64,000 nucleotides of DNA, taken from NCBI GenBank assembly GCA_028583685.1, contig JAMXIF010001194.1:3326170-3390169 (forward strand). The letters are read 5' to 3'. This document shows, in pieces, positions 1-11,189 of the stretch. The position numbers and the translations under genes are program-made. The notes beneath the pieces are model-generated. The model saw only the letters and a program-made list of their open reading frames with translations. It searched no databases and was not told the DNA's origin. The stretch is from Petaurus breviceps papuanus (lineage: Eukaryota > Chordata > Mammalia > Diprotodontia > Petauridae). The stretch's first letter is position 1; the number at the start of each line of letters is the position of its first letter.

Positions 1-109
<109 letters not shown>

Positions 110-260
110 GCTTTTTGGAGGTGGGAAGGCAGGGCGATTGGGTTAAGTGACTTGCCCAAGGTCACATGGCTACTAAGTGTTAAGTGTCTGATGCTGGATT
201 TGAACTCAGGTCCTCCTGACTCCAGGGCCAGTGCTCTATTCACTATGCCCTAGCTGCCTG
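110..260 (-). mobile_element. tRNA-derived SINE (WSINE1-like)
   Basis: The minus strand carries the marsupial SINE signature in order: head GGCAGCTAG, box GAGTTCAAATCC, then GGGCAAGTCACTTAACCC and tail CCTCCAAAAAGC. Similarity to WSINE1 is from memory. The tail continues into the CTTT microsatellite. Confidence 0.85.
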
Positions 261-1482
261 GTCAGTTATTTTTCCAATGACAAATTTCACATTTTTTTAC
301 TTCTATTTTTTTTTTACTTTTTTTACTTCTATTTTTTACTTTTTAAATTTTGTTTTATCATATCTTGATGTCTCATAGAGTCATTAGTTTCCACTTGTTC
401 AGTTCTAATTTTTAGGAAATTCTTTTCTTCAGTGAGCTTTTGTACTTCCTTTCCATTTGGCCAATTCTATTTTTTAAGGGAGTTATTTTCCTCAGCAAGT
501 TTTTGCATATCTTTTCCCATACTTTTGACTCTTTTTCAATGATTATCTTGCATTACTTTTATTTATTTTCCCAAATTTTCTTCTATTCTCTAATTTGCTT
601 TTAAAAATACCTTTAAAGCTCTTCTAGGCATTCTTTTTGGTCCTCAGACCAAATTACATTTTTTGTGAGGTTTCACATTTAGTCATTTTGACATTATTGT
701 CCTCTTCTAAGTTTATGCCTTGATCTTCCATATCACCATAATAACTTTCTATGGTCAAGCTCTCTTTTGGGTTGGGGTTTTTTTTTTTTGCTCTTCCCCC
801 CCCCCTTTTTTTGGTGACTTGGTGTTTTTATGTGAGAGTTGGGCTCTGGTCCTGCACTGTCCCAAGCTTTTTGTGTTGGACCTCTGGGTCTTACTTCTTG
901 CTTTCACTGGACTTCAGGGCTTCACTACTTGCTTTCTCTGGAGGACAGGCTTCATTTTTGGCTTATACTGGGGGAGAGGGGCCTTCCTGTTGGACTCCCT
1001 GGGTGTGGGGTTTAGCTGCTGGCCTACTCCAGGGGTGGGGCCTTGCTGCTGGGTTGCTATCATAACAGGGTCTTCTAGTGTCTGGACCTGGAGGAGGGAT
1101 CTTGTTGCTGGTTGGCCCCAGTGGTGGAGCTTCACTACTGGTCAGCATTAGGGTCAAGGCCTTACTGGTGACTTGTGCTGCTGGGTGGGGCCCTCCTGTG
1201 CTGCACAGATTGCTCACTTGCCTTGGGGGCTGCTGGATTGCAGGAAGGCAGGGCTCTCTGGTGGATTGCCCCAGGCTTGGAGCCTTGCTGCAGGCCCCCC
1301 TGATGTGAGGTGGGCGCTATTGTTGCTGCTGCTCTTGGTCCTCCATCCCCTCCTGTTGCCAGGCTGGTAAGCTGCTTCCCTGCTCCTAGATCAATTCTGA
1401 GGGTATTTTCTAGTTGTCTGGAGGGGAATTTGGGAGGGCTTCTGAGGGTTTCTTTCCTTACTCCACCATCTTGGCACCCAAA
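261..1482 (-). mobile_element. L1 fragment: 5' UTR and start of ORF1
   Basis: Read on the minus strand, it starts with GTGCCAAGATGGTGGAGTAA, a typical L1 5' end. A GC-richer leader follows, then A-rich coiled-coil coding sequence like that of ORF1 in the L1 at 50385-56866. It is cut short within ORF1. The open frames of up to 143 codons read across it are not genes. It looks like a different L1 subfamily from the two long copies. Confidence 0.7.
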
Positions 1483-1589
1483 GTCTACTTAAAAAATCTT
1501 TTTAAAAAATTCCCTGTGTGCATACCCCTAATGATATTGGCTTTACATGCTTGTGATAATGGGGAGAGTGGTTAAAAGTTTTTAGGTTG

Positions 1590-1721
1590 GGAAGAGACCT
1601 GGTCATCCTGGTGCATCAGGAGGATTCTTTTGGCAGCCCTGTGAAAGATGAATTGGAGAGAAAAAAAGACTAAAGGTAAAGAAACTAAAGTCAGTAGACC
1701 ATTGTGGTGGCCCAGGCAAGA
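1590..1721 (-). repeat. L2 fragment (antisense of ORF2)
   Basis: The segment TTTTGGCAGCCCTGTGAAAG ... GAAACTAAAG ... CCCAGGCAAGAGATAATA matches the antisense of the L2 reverse-transcriptase region seen better at 57330-59650. Confidence 0.5.
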
Positions 1722-1797
1722 GATAATATTTGCATATCACTTTTTGGCTACAAAGATTCGATAATATTTGCATATCACTTTTTGGCTACAAAGATTC
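1722..1797. repeat. Perfect 38 bp tandem duplication
   Basis: Two head-to-tail copies (1722-1759 and 1760-1797) begin GATAATATTTGCATATC and end CTACAAAGATTC, with no mismatch seen. It lies at the edge of L2 and MIR relics. Confidence 0.97.
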
Positions 1798-1985
1798 TTA
1801 TGTATATCGCTTCATTTCATTTCCTTCTTGTCATGACCCTAGAAGGAAAGCAGTGTATCATTAGCTCCAAATTTATATGAGGAGACAGAGACTGAAGAGA
1901 GAGCAACGTTGTTGCCCGGGGGGGTCAATGGTAGAGACGGGATTTGAAAACAGATCACTAGGATCTGTGCCTGGACACTGTGCTG
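1798..1985 (-). repeat. MIR relic
   Basis: This is diverged antisense MIR. The order of CATTTCATTTCC, GAGGAGACAGAGACTGA and GGGATTTGAAAACAGATC follows the usual MIR antisense layout. Confidence 0.5.
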
Positions 1986-2253
1986 CATGAAAGCACATCT
2001 GTGCATTATATGTTATGGTTAAAGAGCCAAACCTGGGTTAATGATCATCAACACAGCTGCTAACCAATGCACACATTTCTGTACTCCCCCTTCTTCTAAC
2101 ATGAAAGTTAATACAGTTAATTGTTAATGAGTTAGAACCATGTCTGGTTTCTCTTCTCTAATAAGTAGTTCATTTTGTCTTTTGTCTCTGGAAGCTTGTA
2201 TACTGTCCATAGTGGGATTCTTACTGGGGAGCCTGTTCTATTAAAGAAAAGTT

Positions 2254-2582
2254 TTGTTGTTATTCAGTAATTTTCAGTTCTGTCTGACTCTTTGGTGAAC
2301 CCATTTGGGGTTTTCTTGGGAAAGATACTGGACTGGTTTGAAATTGCTTTCTCCATCTCATCTTACAAATGAGGAAACTGAGGTAGAAAGGGTTACATGA
2401 CCTTAAGTCACAAAACTAGTCAGTGGACTTTATGCACCCATGAACACATGGTTATCTAAAGTACATGGATTGCCCAGGCCAGGCTGAGTCTGGTTTTGAT
2501 GGGTTTTTTTTTTCCCCTGTGTAAGCCAGTCAGGTATTCCTTACTCTAGGTCTGGCACTCTATCCATTGCACACCTTGCTGC
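2254..2582 (-). mobile_element. Long tRNA-derived SINE with GTCTGACTCTT tail
   Basis: Plus-strand order: CAGTTCTGTCTGACTCTT, CCATTTGGGGTTTTCTTGG, AAATGAGGAAACTGAGG, GTCAC, then a degraded head. The same family recurs at 13395-13728, 23541-23797, 26800-27040 and 28236-28500. Confidence 0.7.
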
Positions 2583-2627
2583 CTCAAAAAGAAAGGTTTA
2601 GACGAAACAACAACAACAAACAAAAAC

Positions 2628-2800
2628 AAAGGGGCAACTAGGTGGCACAGTGAATATAGCACCGACCAGGAGTCAGGAGGACCTGAGTTCAAATCCGGCC
2701 TCAGACACTTGACACTTACTAGCTGTGTGACCTTGGGCAAGTCACTTAATACTCCAAATTGCCCTACCTTCGTCCCTCCAAAAGCAAAAACAAAAAAAGG
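2628..2800 (+). mobile_element. tRNA-derived SINE (WSINE1-like)
   Basis: Head GGGGCAACTAGGTGGCACAG, then GAGTTCAAATCCGGCC and TTGGGCAAGTCACTTAA, with a CCTCCAAAAGC tail. The word AGAAAGGTTTAG lies at 2590-2601 and again at 2801-2812, a likely target duplication. About 26 A/C-rich bases separate the left copy from the SINE head. Confidence 0.88.
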
Positions 2801-2951
2801 GAGAAAGGTTTAGGTTCCTTTTTATTATACTTTTCAGCCTATTAAGCCCTTATCTCCTTGCTCTGGGGAAAAATTATTTAAGACTTAGGTTTTATCTCAT
2901 ATCTAGGTCTCAAAAGGGAGAATAGAAAAGTACTTAATATATGTTCTAGAT

Positions 2952-3143
2952 CAGGCCTGCACAACTTGCAGTGGTGGGCGCTTTCAGCTCTTAGGCCACT
3001 TGAGGCATGCCCAAAAGATTTCAGGGCAGGAGAAGAATGTAGAGGAAAACATCCTTTGTATGTAGAGGAAATCCTTTGGCATGCAGCAAGTGCCCATGGG
3101 CAATTATTATAAGCTGCTGTGGGCTTCAGGTTGTGCAGGTCTG
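2952..3143. mobile_element. hAT-type non-autonomous DNA transposon (192 bp)
   Basis: The ends are inverted: CAGGCCTGCACAACTTG at the left and the reverse of CAGACCTGCACAACCTG at the right. They are flanked by 8 bp TTCTAGAT (2944-2951) and ATCTAGAT (3144-3151), a 7/8 match. An 8 bp duplication with CAG...CTG ends is the hAT hallmark. No transposase is present. Confidence 0.8.
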
Positions 3144-3315
3144 ATCTAGATAAAATATATTTCTTACACTAAAAAGAAATGCCAAAAGACAGAGAGGACT
3201 CAGCACCCATTGATAGAAAGACTTAAATGGATTTAATAAAGCTAATAAATTCTCTTTTGGGAGGATGACACTTGGACATAAAGTGGTTTTCAGGATTACC
3301 GAATGATAGACATTG

Positions 3316-3552
3316 CTATATTTCATCTTCCGTCTGCATTGTCCAAATGATTTTCATTCCAATTCTTCTGGTAAAATGAGTCAAGCTTAGGTCCTCTGAC
3401 TTGTTGGTGCCCATCTTCTCCAAGAGCACTTGAATGATCTTGAGTCGTCCTGGGCACCTCCTCATGTCGCCAGTAAGTTCTGGCCCAAAGGGCTCAGGAC
3501 TGATATACCTCTTGAATTCACTGGGTCTCCTCTGAACCTGGACACGTCCACC
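3316..3552 (-). other. Unidentified 78-codon open frame
   Basis: Between two in-frame stops the minus strand reads GRVQVQRRPSEFKRYISPEP and continues FGPELTGDMRRCPGRLKII, then LLEKMGTNKSEDLSLTHF, ending TMQTEDEI. The composition looks protein-like. There is no good start codon context and no clear acceptor just upstream, and the sequence is not a repeat I recognise. It may be a retropseudogene or relic exon, or a chance frame. I do not recognise the product. Confidence 0.2.
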
Positions 3553-4061
3553 CTAGCATATAGACTCGCTTAGATTGGAGGAAAAGAACAGACATCAAAA
3601 AAGGCTCAGCCTTACCTGGGCAATACATGTACTTTTGAATACCATGTGCTCATGGATGCATAAAGGCTGGGGTAGGGGATAGAACAAGATGTGCTTCCCC
3701 AGTCCCTCACAGGGAGGGGCTCAAAATAGTCTTGCAGTATCCACAACTAGAAGGGAAGAGAATATGGAGGTTGGGATCACTTTACTTTCTTTTAAACATT
3801 CTACCAAATCAAAGTTTTTCCTGCTCAGCTGCCAAGGAAGAGACTTCCTCAAAATCTAAAAGCACCACATTCTTTTGTTACTTCACCACCCCATGGCCAG
3901 AAGCATCCAGGAAATTTTGTCATCATTAAAAGGCCAAAATGCTGAGTCGTTATATACTTGGAATCTTCAGAACTTTCTACTAGACGTCTGGGCACATTCT
4001 TAGGTGTTGCCCCAATAGGTCAATTCAACCCCCTGCTACGATAGGAAATCGAATGGTTGGT
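3553..4061. other. No gene seen
   Basis: Mixed-composition DNA without a repeat I can name. A donor-like CAG|GTAAGG on the minus strand at about 3611-3619 lies close to the unidentified frame at 3316-3552, but the gap of about 60 bp is too short for a normal intron. Confidence 0.5.
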
Positions 4062-4742
4062 TGATCGTTGTCCATCGTTCCAAAGAGGATCAAAATGACA
4101 TCACTAGGCTAAAGTCAAGTTCCAATGTGTCCAACGGTGGCTGATCAGAATAATATGAGCTCAGAAGGCTCTACCACAGGTCGGGCACAAATAGTCCATG
4201 TGAACATTTGGGATGGATACTCTAAATTTGGTCATTCTGTGTTCCTTTGAGCTGTTTCAATTCTGCTTTGCTCATAGGACACAGCATCTTCTCTGATGTG
4301 GACACACCATGCTGAGTGGTCTTGTGCCGGTGTCTCCCATGTCACACAATCATTTCTAAAGTTCTTGAGAGAGATCTTGAGTATGCCTTGTATTGCTTCT
4401 TCTGACCACCATGTGAATGTTTGTCCTCTGTGAGCTCTCCATAAAACTGTCTTTTTGGCAAGCGTACGTTTTGCATTTGAACAACAGGGCCAGCCCACCA
4501 GAGTTGTGTTCTCTGAAGCAGTTTGAATGCTTAGCAGTTTAGTTCAAGTAAGGACCTCAGTGTCTGGTACCTTATCCTTGCCTGGTGATCTTCAGAATCT
4601 TCCTAGGACAATTCAAATAGAAGCGATTCAGTTCCCTAGCATGGCACTAGCATACTGTCCAGGTTTCACAAGCATACAACAATAAGGTCAGCACAATGGT
4701 TCTGTAGACCTTCAGTTTGGTAGTCAGTCTAATACCTCTTTT
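4062..4742 (-). mobile_element. RTE-like LINE, 3' end of reverse-transcriptase ORF and 3' UTR
   Basis: On the minus strand the broken frames read TKLKVYRTIVLTLLLYACET, then LPKRQFYGEL, then DILKISLKNF, WETPAQDHSAW and SYEQSRIETAQRN. This is the usual C-terminal tail of RTE/BovB-type LINE proteins. The 3' UTR (4062-4230) matches 59962-60145. It is old and interrupted by stops. Confidence 0.75.
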
Positions 4743-4761
4743 CTCCCATACATACATACAT

Positions 4762-4935
4762 ACATGGTGTAGTAGATAGAGTTCTGGACTTGGAGTCAAA
4801 AAGATTTGGATTCAAATCCTACCTCTCTCACTCAGTAGCTGGTTGACCTCAGACAAGTTGCTTGATCTCACCAAAATTCAGTCTCACTGATCTCTAAGCT
4901 GCCTTATTGCTTTAAATCTACAATTCCATGATCTT
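4762..4935 (+). repeat. MIR relic
   Basis: Order of GTAGTAGATAGAGTTCTGGA, GGAGTCAAAAAGA, TTCAAATCCTACC and a degraded right half is as in MIR. Confidence 0.6.
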
Positions 4936-4985
4936 TTTAAAAAGGATATCCAATGTACACACTGAGTGCATTAGAGAGTTTATTT

Positions 4986-5556
4986 TATTTTTTGAGGGGG
5001 AGGGATAAGGCAAGGAAGGCAATTGGGGTTAAGTGACTTGCCTAAAGTCACACAGCTACCGTGTTTCCCTGATAATAAGACACTGTCTTATTAATTTTTT
5101 TGGAAAGAAAAACACCAGAGGGCTTCTTTTCAGGGGAGGGCTTATGTTGTCCTGCCTCAGCTCTCCTCCGCGGCACTGCTCTCAATGGCGCCAGCAAGCA
5201 AATCACTGGGGAAGAACGGGATGACGCGCTCACTGCTGCAGCTCTGATTGGATGCAGCTCGGAGCGCGGCGTGCGTTTTACCCCGGGGGGGATGGTGCAT
5301 ACAGAGGGTACCGTAATGTAGCGTGTAGCACAGGGGATCACCTTCACTATAGTAGCAATCTCAATAGGGCTTATTTTCGGGGGAGGGCTTATTTTAGAGG
5401 AATCTTACACAGTAAGGGGAGGGCTTATTTTCGGGATAGGTCTTTTTATCGGGGAAACACGGTAGTAGGTGTTGAGTGTCTAAAGACGGATTTGAACTCA
5501 AATCCTCCTGACTCCAGGGCTGGTGCTCTATTCACTGAGCCACCTAGCTGCCCCAC
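4986..5556 (-). mobile_element. tRNA-derived SINE split by a MITE
   Basis: The SINE halves are 4986-5056 (GGGGTTAAGTGACTTGCC) and 5465-5556 (GATTTGAACTCAAATCC ... CACCTAGCTGCCCC). They join into one WSINE1-like unit once the 404 bp MITE at 5059-5462 and its TA duplication are left out. The MITE is therefore younger than this SINE copy. Confidence 0.88.
5059..5462. mobile_element. TA-flanked MITE, copy 1 (404 bp)
   Basis: Ends are CCGTGTTTCCC and the reverse complement GGGAAACACGG, flanked by TA (5057-5058 and 5463-5464), as in Tc1/mariner-type insertion. Short blocks GGGCTTATTTTCGGG repeat near the right end. There is a CpG-rich core with GATTGGATGCAGCTCGGAG. No transposase is present. Short frames read across it are not genes. 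Confidence 0.88.
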
Positions 5557-6640
5557 CATGATCTTTTACTCTCAGGCAGTGGTGATTAGTCAACTATGGT
5601 GACTGCAGTCAAGCAAATGCTTATAGTTGACAACTTAAGTGAAAACAGTGCTCTTCAGGAAAGTACTAATACTAGGACATTAGCCAAGTCTAGGTTTTTG
5701 AAAAACACAAAATCAGAATTTTTTATTTTAATCAAATAAGGGGAATCCCTAAAGCAGGAATTAAATCTCTTAAAACACAAATATCTGGAGATTTGCTCCC
5801 TAGAAAAAAAGAAGAGGGAAGTCTTTGTCAATGGCAGAGGTCAAATTAGTGCTCTCCCATTTCCTTCCTTTGTGATTAGACAGATGAGCCCAAGGGGGAA
5901 GAAGCCCCTTGCCTTCAGTTCAATTGAACAAGAATTTCAATATTTTAAGTCAATCCATGATCTTGTTGATGGGTACCTGACCATAGCAACCCATAAAACA
6001 AGTAATTAGAGAATATTAATAAGAGTCCAGCAAGTGAAGAAAGGGAAGTAGGTGTTGTTCAGGCGTCTTAAGCAAAGCATGGAGGCATGATAGAAAGGTG
6101 CTTGTTTAGGGACGGAGTATAGAGTACACAAAAGAGAGTAACATAAGACCAAACTGAAAAGGAACAAAGATACCATATCGGGGAAGGACCTATTGTATAC
6201 CTTGTCTCCTGATCTTTCAAGAAGACAAAAGAGAAATAACAGACTGTCCCTGTCTATGACCTTCTGGTTTCATTGGGAAAGTAGAACTTGCAAGCAAATT
6301 CCCATCCATTGGCCTCAATTTAACTCTCTATAAAAGAAAAGATTGGACTGGATGATCTCTATGGGCCTTTCCATCTTGATTTTTCTATATTCTCTATTCT
6401 AAGATTCCTTCAATTTGGATATTTTTTGTTCAAATTTCCATTGTAAATCTCACTTTCTTTTGACTCTGATAAAGCAACGTCCTGACTATAATTCCATTTC
6501 CCAAGGAGCTATCATTGTGAGGAAGGAAACATACACACCAGCATGACTGTTCAAGGTCATTTAGCAAGTAGAGTTCTTCTTGTCAGTGAACATTCTGTTT
6601 TATGTACTGGTCTCTTGTGAATGTGGTTGTTGTCAATCAG
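5557..6640. other. Mostly unassigned flank; MIR tail near 6300-6420
   Basis: No exon-like frame is seen. The part at 6300-6420 (CTCTATAAAAG ... GGACTGGATGATCTCT) is a MIR right half; the rest I cannot assign. Confidence 0.5.
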
Positions 6641-6659
6641 TTCCATAGGGTCTAATCAC

Positions 6660-6995
6660 GAGAGGCAGTCATTGTATAATGTGAAATGCATTGGATTGGG
6701 GGGCCAGGAAACCTAGGTTTTAACTCTCACTCTGCTACTAAATCTCTGTGTGACTTTGAGTAAATCACTTCCTTTCTTGGGGCTCAATTTCTCTTTCTTT
6801 AAAATGAGAGAATTGGTATAATAGAATGAAAAAAAGCAATGAATTTAGAGTATGAGGACTTGGGTTCAAATCTTGGTTTATTTACCTGTGCAAGCTTGGG
6901 CAAGTCCCTCACTTTCCCCATTTGTATAAATGAAGAGGCTGGACTCAATAACCTCTAAGTTTCTTTTCAACTTTACATCTACAATCCTCTAATCT
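6660..6995 (+). repeat. Two tandemly placed MIR relics
   Basis: The first unit (6660-6820) has CTGTGTGACTTTGAGTAAAT and AAAATGAGAG. The second (6826-6995) has GACTTGGGTTCAAATCTTGG, TTGGGCAAGTCCCTCA and CAATAACCTCTAAG. Both run in the plus direction. Confidence 0.65.
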
Positions 6996-6999
6996 AATG

Positions 7000-8020
7000 A
7001 GGAGAGGCCCCTCTCAGTTCTTAATCTGCCGCCTAACCATGATGGTATATGGATTACTTTAAAGAAAAATTCCTGTAGATCCTGACCATCCTACCCACAG
7101 CATGTCAGTTCTTGTGGGCTCAATCACAGAGGATGAGACCTGGGTGTGTCACACTTTCCCTGACTATTTGATAATGTTCTGTCCCTGAACTGTGAGTTCG
7201 ATGGCCTTGTGTCCCCTAACTCTCCTTTATTCTGCCTCCCTTCCTCCACTTCCCAGAGCTGGCCAGCTGCCCCCACCCACTGCTGGAAATACTAGTGCCT
7301 ACTCGGCTTTCTAGCTGAGTGCTCTGCACTCCTGTCTTCCATGTTCGATACTCCCTGATGTGCCCTGGAAGCTAATGGAGATGTTAGCAATTCAAACCTA
7401 GGGAGAGAGAGGTTCAAATCAATTGGCCCTTTGCAATTGACCGAGGGCAAGGCTGTAAAAAAGGACTAGTCTGAAAAACAGGTGTGAACAAGTGCCTGAC
7501 TTTCTGGAGATGTTTGAGTACCATGGGCTCCAGAAAAGCCTTGCAGATAGATTCAAATTATAACTTGTTTCAGTTTTTTTTTTTTAACAGCTTCAAGACT
7601 CTTCACCAGACCTTCCTATACCTGCCCTCTTCCCTTGGATGTCTGAGAAAGAGATGTCAAAGGTAGAAGGATTCTAGGGAAATATATAGGAAGCAGAACA
7701 TCAGACTTTGGAGGGACCTTAGATCCTAGGACCGAGGACGTCAGGACTGGAAGGAATCTTAGAACATAGACAACAAGTAGTTATAATAGCCAGTCTCATA
7801 AGAGAATGGCCTTTAGGACAAGTAGGTAGTGTTAGAAGCTTGGAGAAATGAAGAAATAGTGTGAGAAATAGATGGATCTATCCTCAGGAGGGCAGGCTGT
7901 AGTGTAAACAAAGCTTTCCACTGCTCCTTGTCCCTCCCCATCAAAGGACTTCCAAAGGAGGAGGAGCTCCTTTCCCCTTCCCAGAGGCATGCTTCATTGA
8001 CCACTTTTCTGTTTCTCTTT
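7000..8020. other. Unassigned intergenic DNA
   Basis: No gene and no clear repeat. Words such as GGACCTTAGATCCTAGGACC and CTTAGAACATAGA near 7700-7770 suggest an old MIR-like piece. Confidence 0.5.
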
Positions 8021-8244
8021 CAATAAGCAATATGCATTTATTAAGTGCCTACTACATGCCAGGCACTGTGCCAGGAACTGAGGAGATGAAGAAAGGTAAA
8101 AAACAGTCCCTGATCTCAAGAATCTCACAGTCTAATAGAGGAAGCAACATGTAGACAATTATGTATGAACAAATCTTATACAGGATAAATTATAAACACT
8201 CAACAGAAGCAAGGCACTAGAATTAAGGAGGACTGGGAAAGGCT

Positions 8245-8762
8245 TCTTTTTTAAAAACCCTATTTATTTTAAAACTCAATTTTATTTTCAGTTCCAAATT
8301 CTGTCCCCTTCACTGCTAAGAAAACAAGAAAAACAAAATTGGTTAAAATATGTATAGTCAAGCAAAACAATTTCCTGCATTGGCTATGTCCAAAAAAAAA
8401 GGAAGAAAGGGAGGGAGGAAGAAAGAAAGGAAGGAGGGAAGGAAAGAAAAAGAAAGAAAAGGAAAAAAGAAAGGAAAGAAGGAGGGAAGGGAAGAAAAAA
8501 GAAAGAAGGAAGGAAAGAAAGAAGAAAAAAAGAAAAGACAAGATGCTTCATTCTACATTCTGAGTCCATCAACTCTCTATCTGGAGGTCGGTAGCCTGTT
8601 TCATTATGAGTCCTTTGTCATTCTGATTGGTTGCATTGTGTTGATCAGAGCTCCTAAGTCTTTCAAAATTGTTCATTTTTATAGTACTGTTGTTATTGTA
8701 TAAATGATTCTCCTGGTTATGCTCACTTCATGTTACATCAGTTCATGTAAGTCTTTTCCTAG
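8245..8762 (-). mobile_element. L1 3' end fragment containing a GA-rich microsatellite
   Basis: Antisense L1 3' UTR: CAAGCAAAACAATTTCCTGC, GAGTCCATCAACTCTC, GTAGCCTGTTTCATTATG and TTGATCAGAGCTCCTAAG. At 8393-8545 it is interrupted by impure GGAA/GAAA repeats, whose translations are not genes. Confidence 0.6.
8393..8545. repeat. Impure (GGAA/GAAA)n tract
   Basis: A purine-only run on the plus strand, mixing AAAGGAAGG and GAAAGAAAA units. Confidence 0.95.
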
Positions 8763-9169
8763 AAAGCCGGATTTTAGCTGACACTTGAAGGAAGGTGGGG
8801 AAGTTAGGAGACCGAGATGACGAAGGAGAAGCTTCCAGGTATGGGAATAGCTAGTTAAAAGGCATCAAGTTGAGTCAAGTGTGAGGAACAGTAAGAAATC
8901 CAGTGTCACTGGGTTGAAGACTACACGGAAGGTAGTGAGGTATAAGATGAGTAGAAAGGTAAAAGGTGGCCAGGTTATGAAGGGCTTTGAACACTAAATT
9001 TTGGGTTTTATATTTAATCTTGGAGATTATAGGGAGCCAAACGTTCTTCTTCCTCTTCCTATTCCCAAAATGTAGCCCAAGATGGCAAACCTGGTCTCTG
9101 TCTCTCATCTCTATGTGCTGTCTCTTTAGTTCATCCTCACCCACAGCTTCTCTGCCCAGCTGTATCCTT

Positions 9170-9400
9170 CTTCAGTCATTCCTACATCAGGTTTCCTGCC
9201 CGCCATCTCTACCTGCATGTCCTTCTGGTGCTTCAGACTCAAAATGTCCCAAACCACATTACTTCTAAACTTTCTCCAGGCTTCTTTGTTCTAATCATGC
9301 CATCACCATCCTTCCAGTCATCTAACCTCCAAACCATTGAACCACTCTTGGCTCCTCCTGTGCATCCTATGTTCCATCAATCAGCAAGTCTTGCAAATTT
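9170..9400 (+). repeat. L2 ORF2 fragment
   Basis: Diverged plus-strand L2 coding sequence: a frame reads STCMSFWCFRLKMSQTT, resembling the L2 stretch STWMSNRHLKLNMSKT. Confidence 0.45.
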
Positions 9401-9409
9401 GTAGAGGAC

Positions 9410-10725
9410 CTGAATTAAATTCAATCCAATTCAACTCAATCAGCATTTATTTAGCACCAACCTGTGCTAGGCATTGGGAATACAAAGACAGATACAAGAT
9501 AGTTCCTATCTTCAAGGAACTTACATTCTTTGAGGGTAGGGGGTGGGATACAACACAAACCCAGATAAGTAAATACCAAGATTTTCGAGGCCTGGACCTG
9601 GGATTTCATTGGTGTTCACAATCCCTCTTGAGGGAATTCCTTCTTCTAATTCAGAATAGCAGCTACTGTACAATTTTAAGTCTTAGAAAGCAGCTTGGGT
9701 CACTAGGAGGTCAAATAGTTTGTCCAGGGTCACGTAGCCAGTATATATTAGGAGTGGGACTTGAATACAGCTCTTCCTGACTTTGAGATTGGCTTTCTAT
9801 CCTCTACACCATACATCTCAAATATGAGATATAGGCAAAAATATAAAGAAATTTTAGAGAGGGGCACTAACATTTGGAGGAATCAGAGAAGGTCTTCTGT
9901 AGGATATGAAGCATGAGGTGAGTCTTGAAGAGAGCCAAAATGTTCCAAGAGGCAGAGGTGAGGAGGAAGAGCAGTCTAGGAATGGGGGACTGCTTATGGA
10001 GATACAAAGAGGCTGCAGACAGAATGGCAAGTACAAGAAAGAGCAAATAGGTCATTTTGCTGGGTCATAGAGGGGAGAAAGGAGAACAACATGTGAAATA
10101 AGCCTGGAAAGCCAGGCAGGAGCCCAATGGTGAAAGCTTTTAAATGTCAGACAGAGGAGTTTGTCTTTTATGTCAGAGGCAAAAAGGAAACATTGGACTT
10201 TCCTGTGTAGGAGAGTAACAGGGTCACATCTGTGCTTTAGGAATACCAATTGGGCAATATCAAATGAACGAAAGACTGGAAAGAGGAGGGGCTAGATTCA
10301 GTGAGACTAATTAGGACACTGTGGCAATGGCTTAGATGAATGGTAAAGAAGGTCTGAACTACAGTGATTGTAGTATGAATGCTGAGGGAGGGGGACAGAT
10401 GCCAGAAATATGGCAGAGGTAGAATCTATGTGACTTAGCAACTGATTGGTTATGGAGGGTGAGTGAGGTGGTGGAGGGGAAGGATAATGAGCTTTGTTTT
10501 GGACATGCATGTTGAGTTTGAGATTCCCATGGTATACGCAGGTGGAAGTATCCAGTGAGAAGTCAGAGGTGTAGGACTGGAGCTCAGGAGAGAGATGGAG
10601 GCTAAAAATATAAATTTGGGAGTCAAATGCATAGAAATGATAGTTGAACCCATGGAAGTTACTGAGATCACCAAGAAAAAGTAAAGAAGAGAACCCCAGA
10701 GAGTCCTGGGATGCATTCATGCATA
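9410..10725 (-). mobile_element. L2 relic (ORF2), interrupted by a MIR-like element
   Basis: Its 3' end reversed is at 9430-9545. A MIR-like insert lies at about 9560-9835. Antisense coding sequence then runs from 9845. Minus-strand frames read FDSQIYIFSLHLSPELQSYT and NLKLNM, the L2 reverse-transcriptase region. It is old, with several breaks. Confidence 0.75.
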
Positions 10726-10778
10726 TGGGATGAAATATGGATCGTGATTGTGCAAAGAAGACTGATATGATATGATAG

Positions 10779-10866
10779 GAAGAAAGGAAGGAAGGAAGGA
10801 AGGAAGGAAGGAAGGAAGGAAGGAAGGAAGGAAGGAAGGAAGGAAGGAAGGAAGGAAGGAAGGAAG
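10779..10866. repeat. (GGAA)n microsatellite
   Basis: A near-perfect tetranucleotide run of about 88 bp follows ATGATAGGAAGAAA. The minus-strand frame FLPSFLPSFLPS is only the translated repeat. Confidence 0.97.
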
Positions 10867-11189
10867 GACTTGTTAAATATGCTGGACACTGCTAAGTGCT
10901 TTATAAATATTATCAAAGAAGAGAAATACAAGAGAGCAGTGTTATAAAAACCCAGGAAGGAGACAGTATTCAGAAGAATCGAGTAGTTAACAGTTTCTAG
11001 GATGGTATATGGCTCCCAACTCCATCATTAAAAAGCTGTGTGACTTTGGTCAATTCATGTGATCAAGTGTCATTTTCTTTTCTTTTTTTTTTTGTCTTAG
11101 TATCTCCAGTGGTCTGAACATAAGAAGTTTAATAAATGTTTGTTGATTAGAATGGTATGTTGAATTGAATTCTCACTTATAATACTGTA

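Larger units (their letters stand above)
8028..9035 (-). mobile_element. L2 relic, split by an L1 fragment
   Basis: The plus strand shows the reverse of the L2 3' end (TTATTAAGTGCCTACTACAT, GCCAGGCACTGTGCC) and then antisense coding sequence (GTGAGGAACAGTAAGAAATC, GGTTATGAAGGGCTTTGAA). The L1 piece at 8245-8762 interrupts it; the words GGAAAGGCTTCT and GATTTTAGCTGACACTTGAA lie on either side. Confidence 0.75.

Noticed and set aside
720-1370. Overlapping open frames of up to 143 codons
   Set aside because: They lie in an antisense L1 5' leader and have no protein motif.
4232-4498. 88-codon minus frame as a possible host gene
   Set aside because: It matches the C-terminal tail of RTE-like LINE proteins, and the shared 3' UTR recurs at 59962-60145.
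5100-5602. Frames with repeated AYFRG words and a CpG-rich core that could pass for a CpG island
   Set aside because: Both come from the MITE; the CpG-rich part is short, transposon-internal and not next to a gene start.
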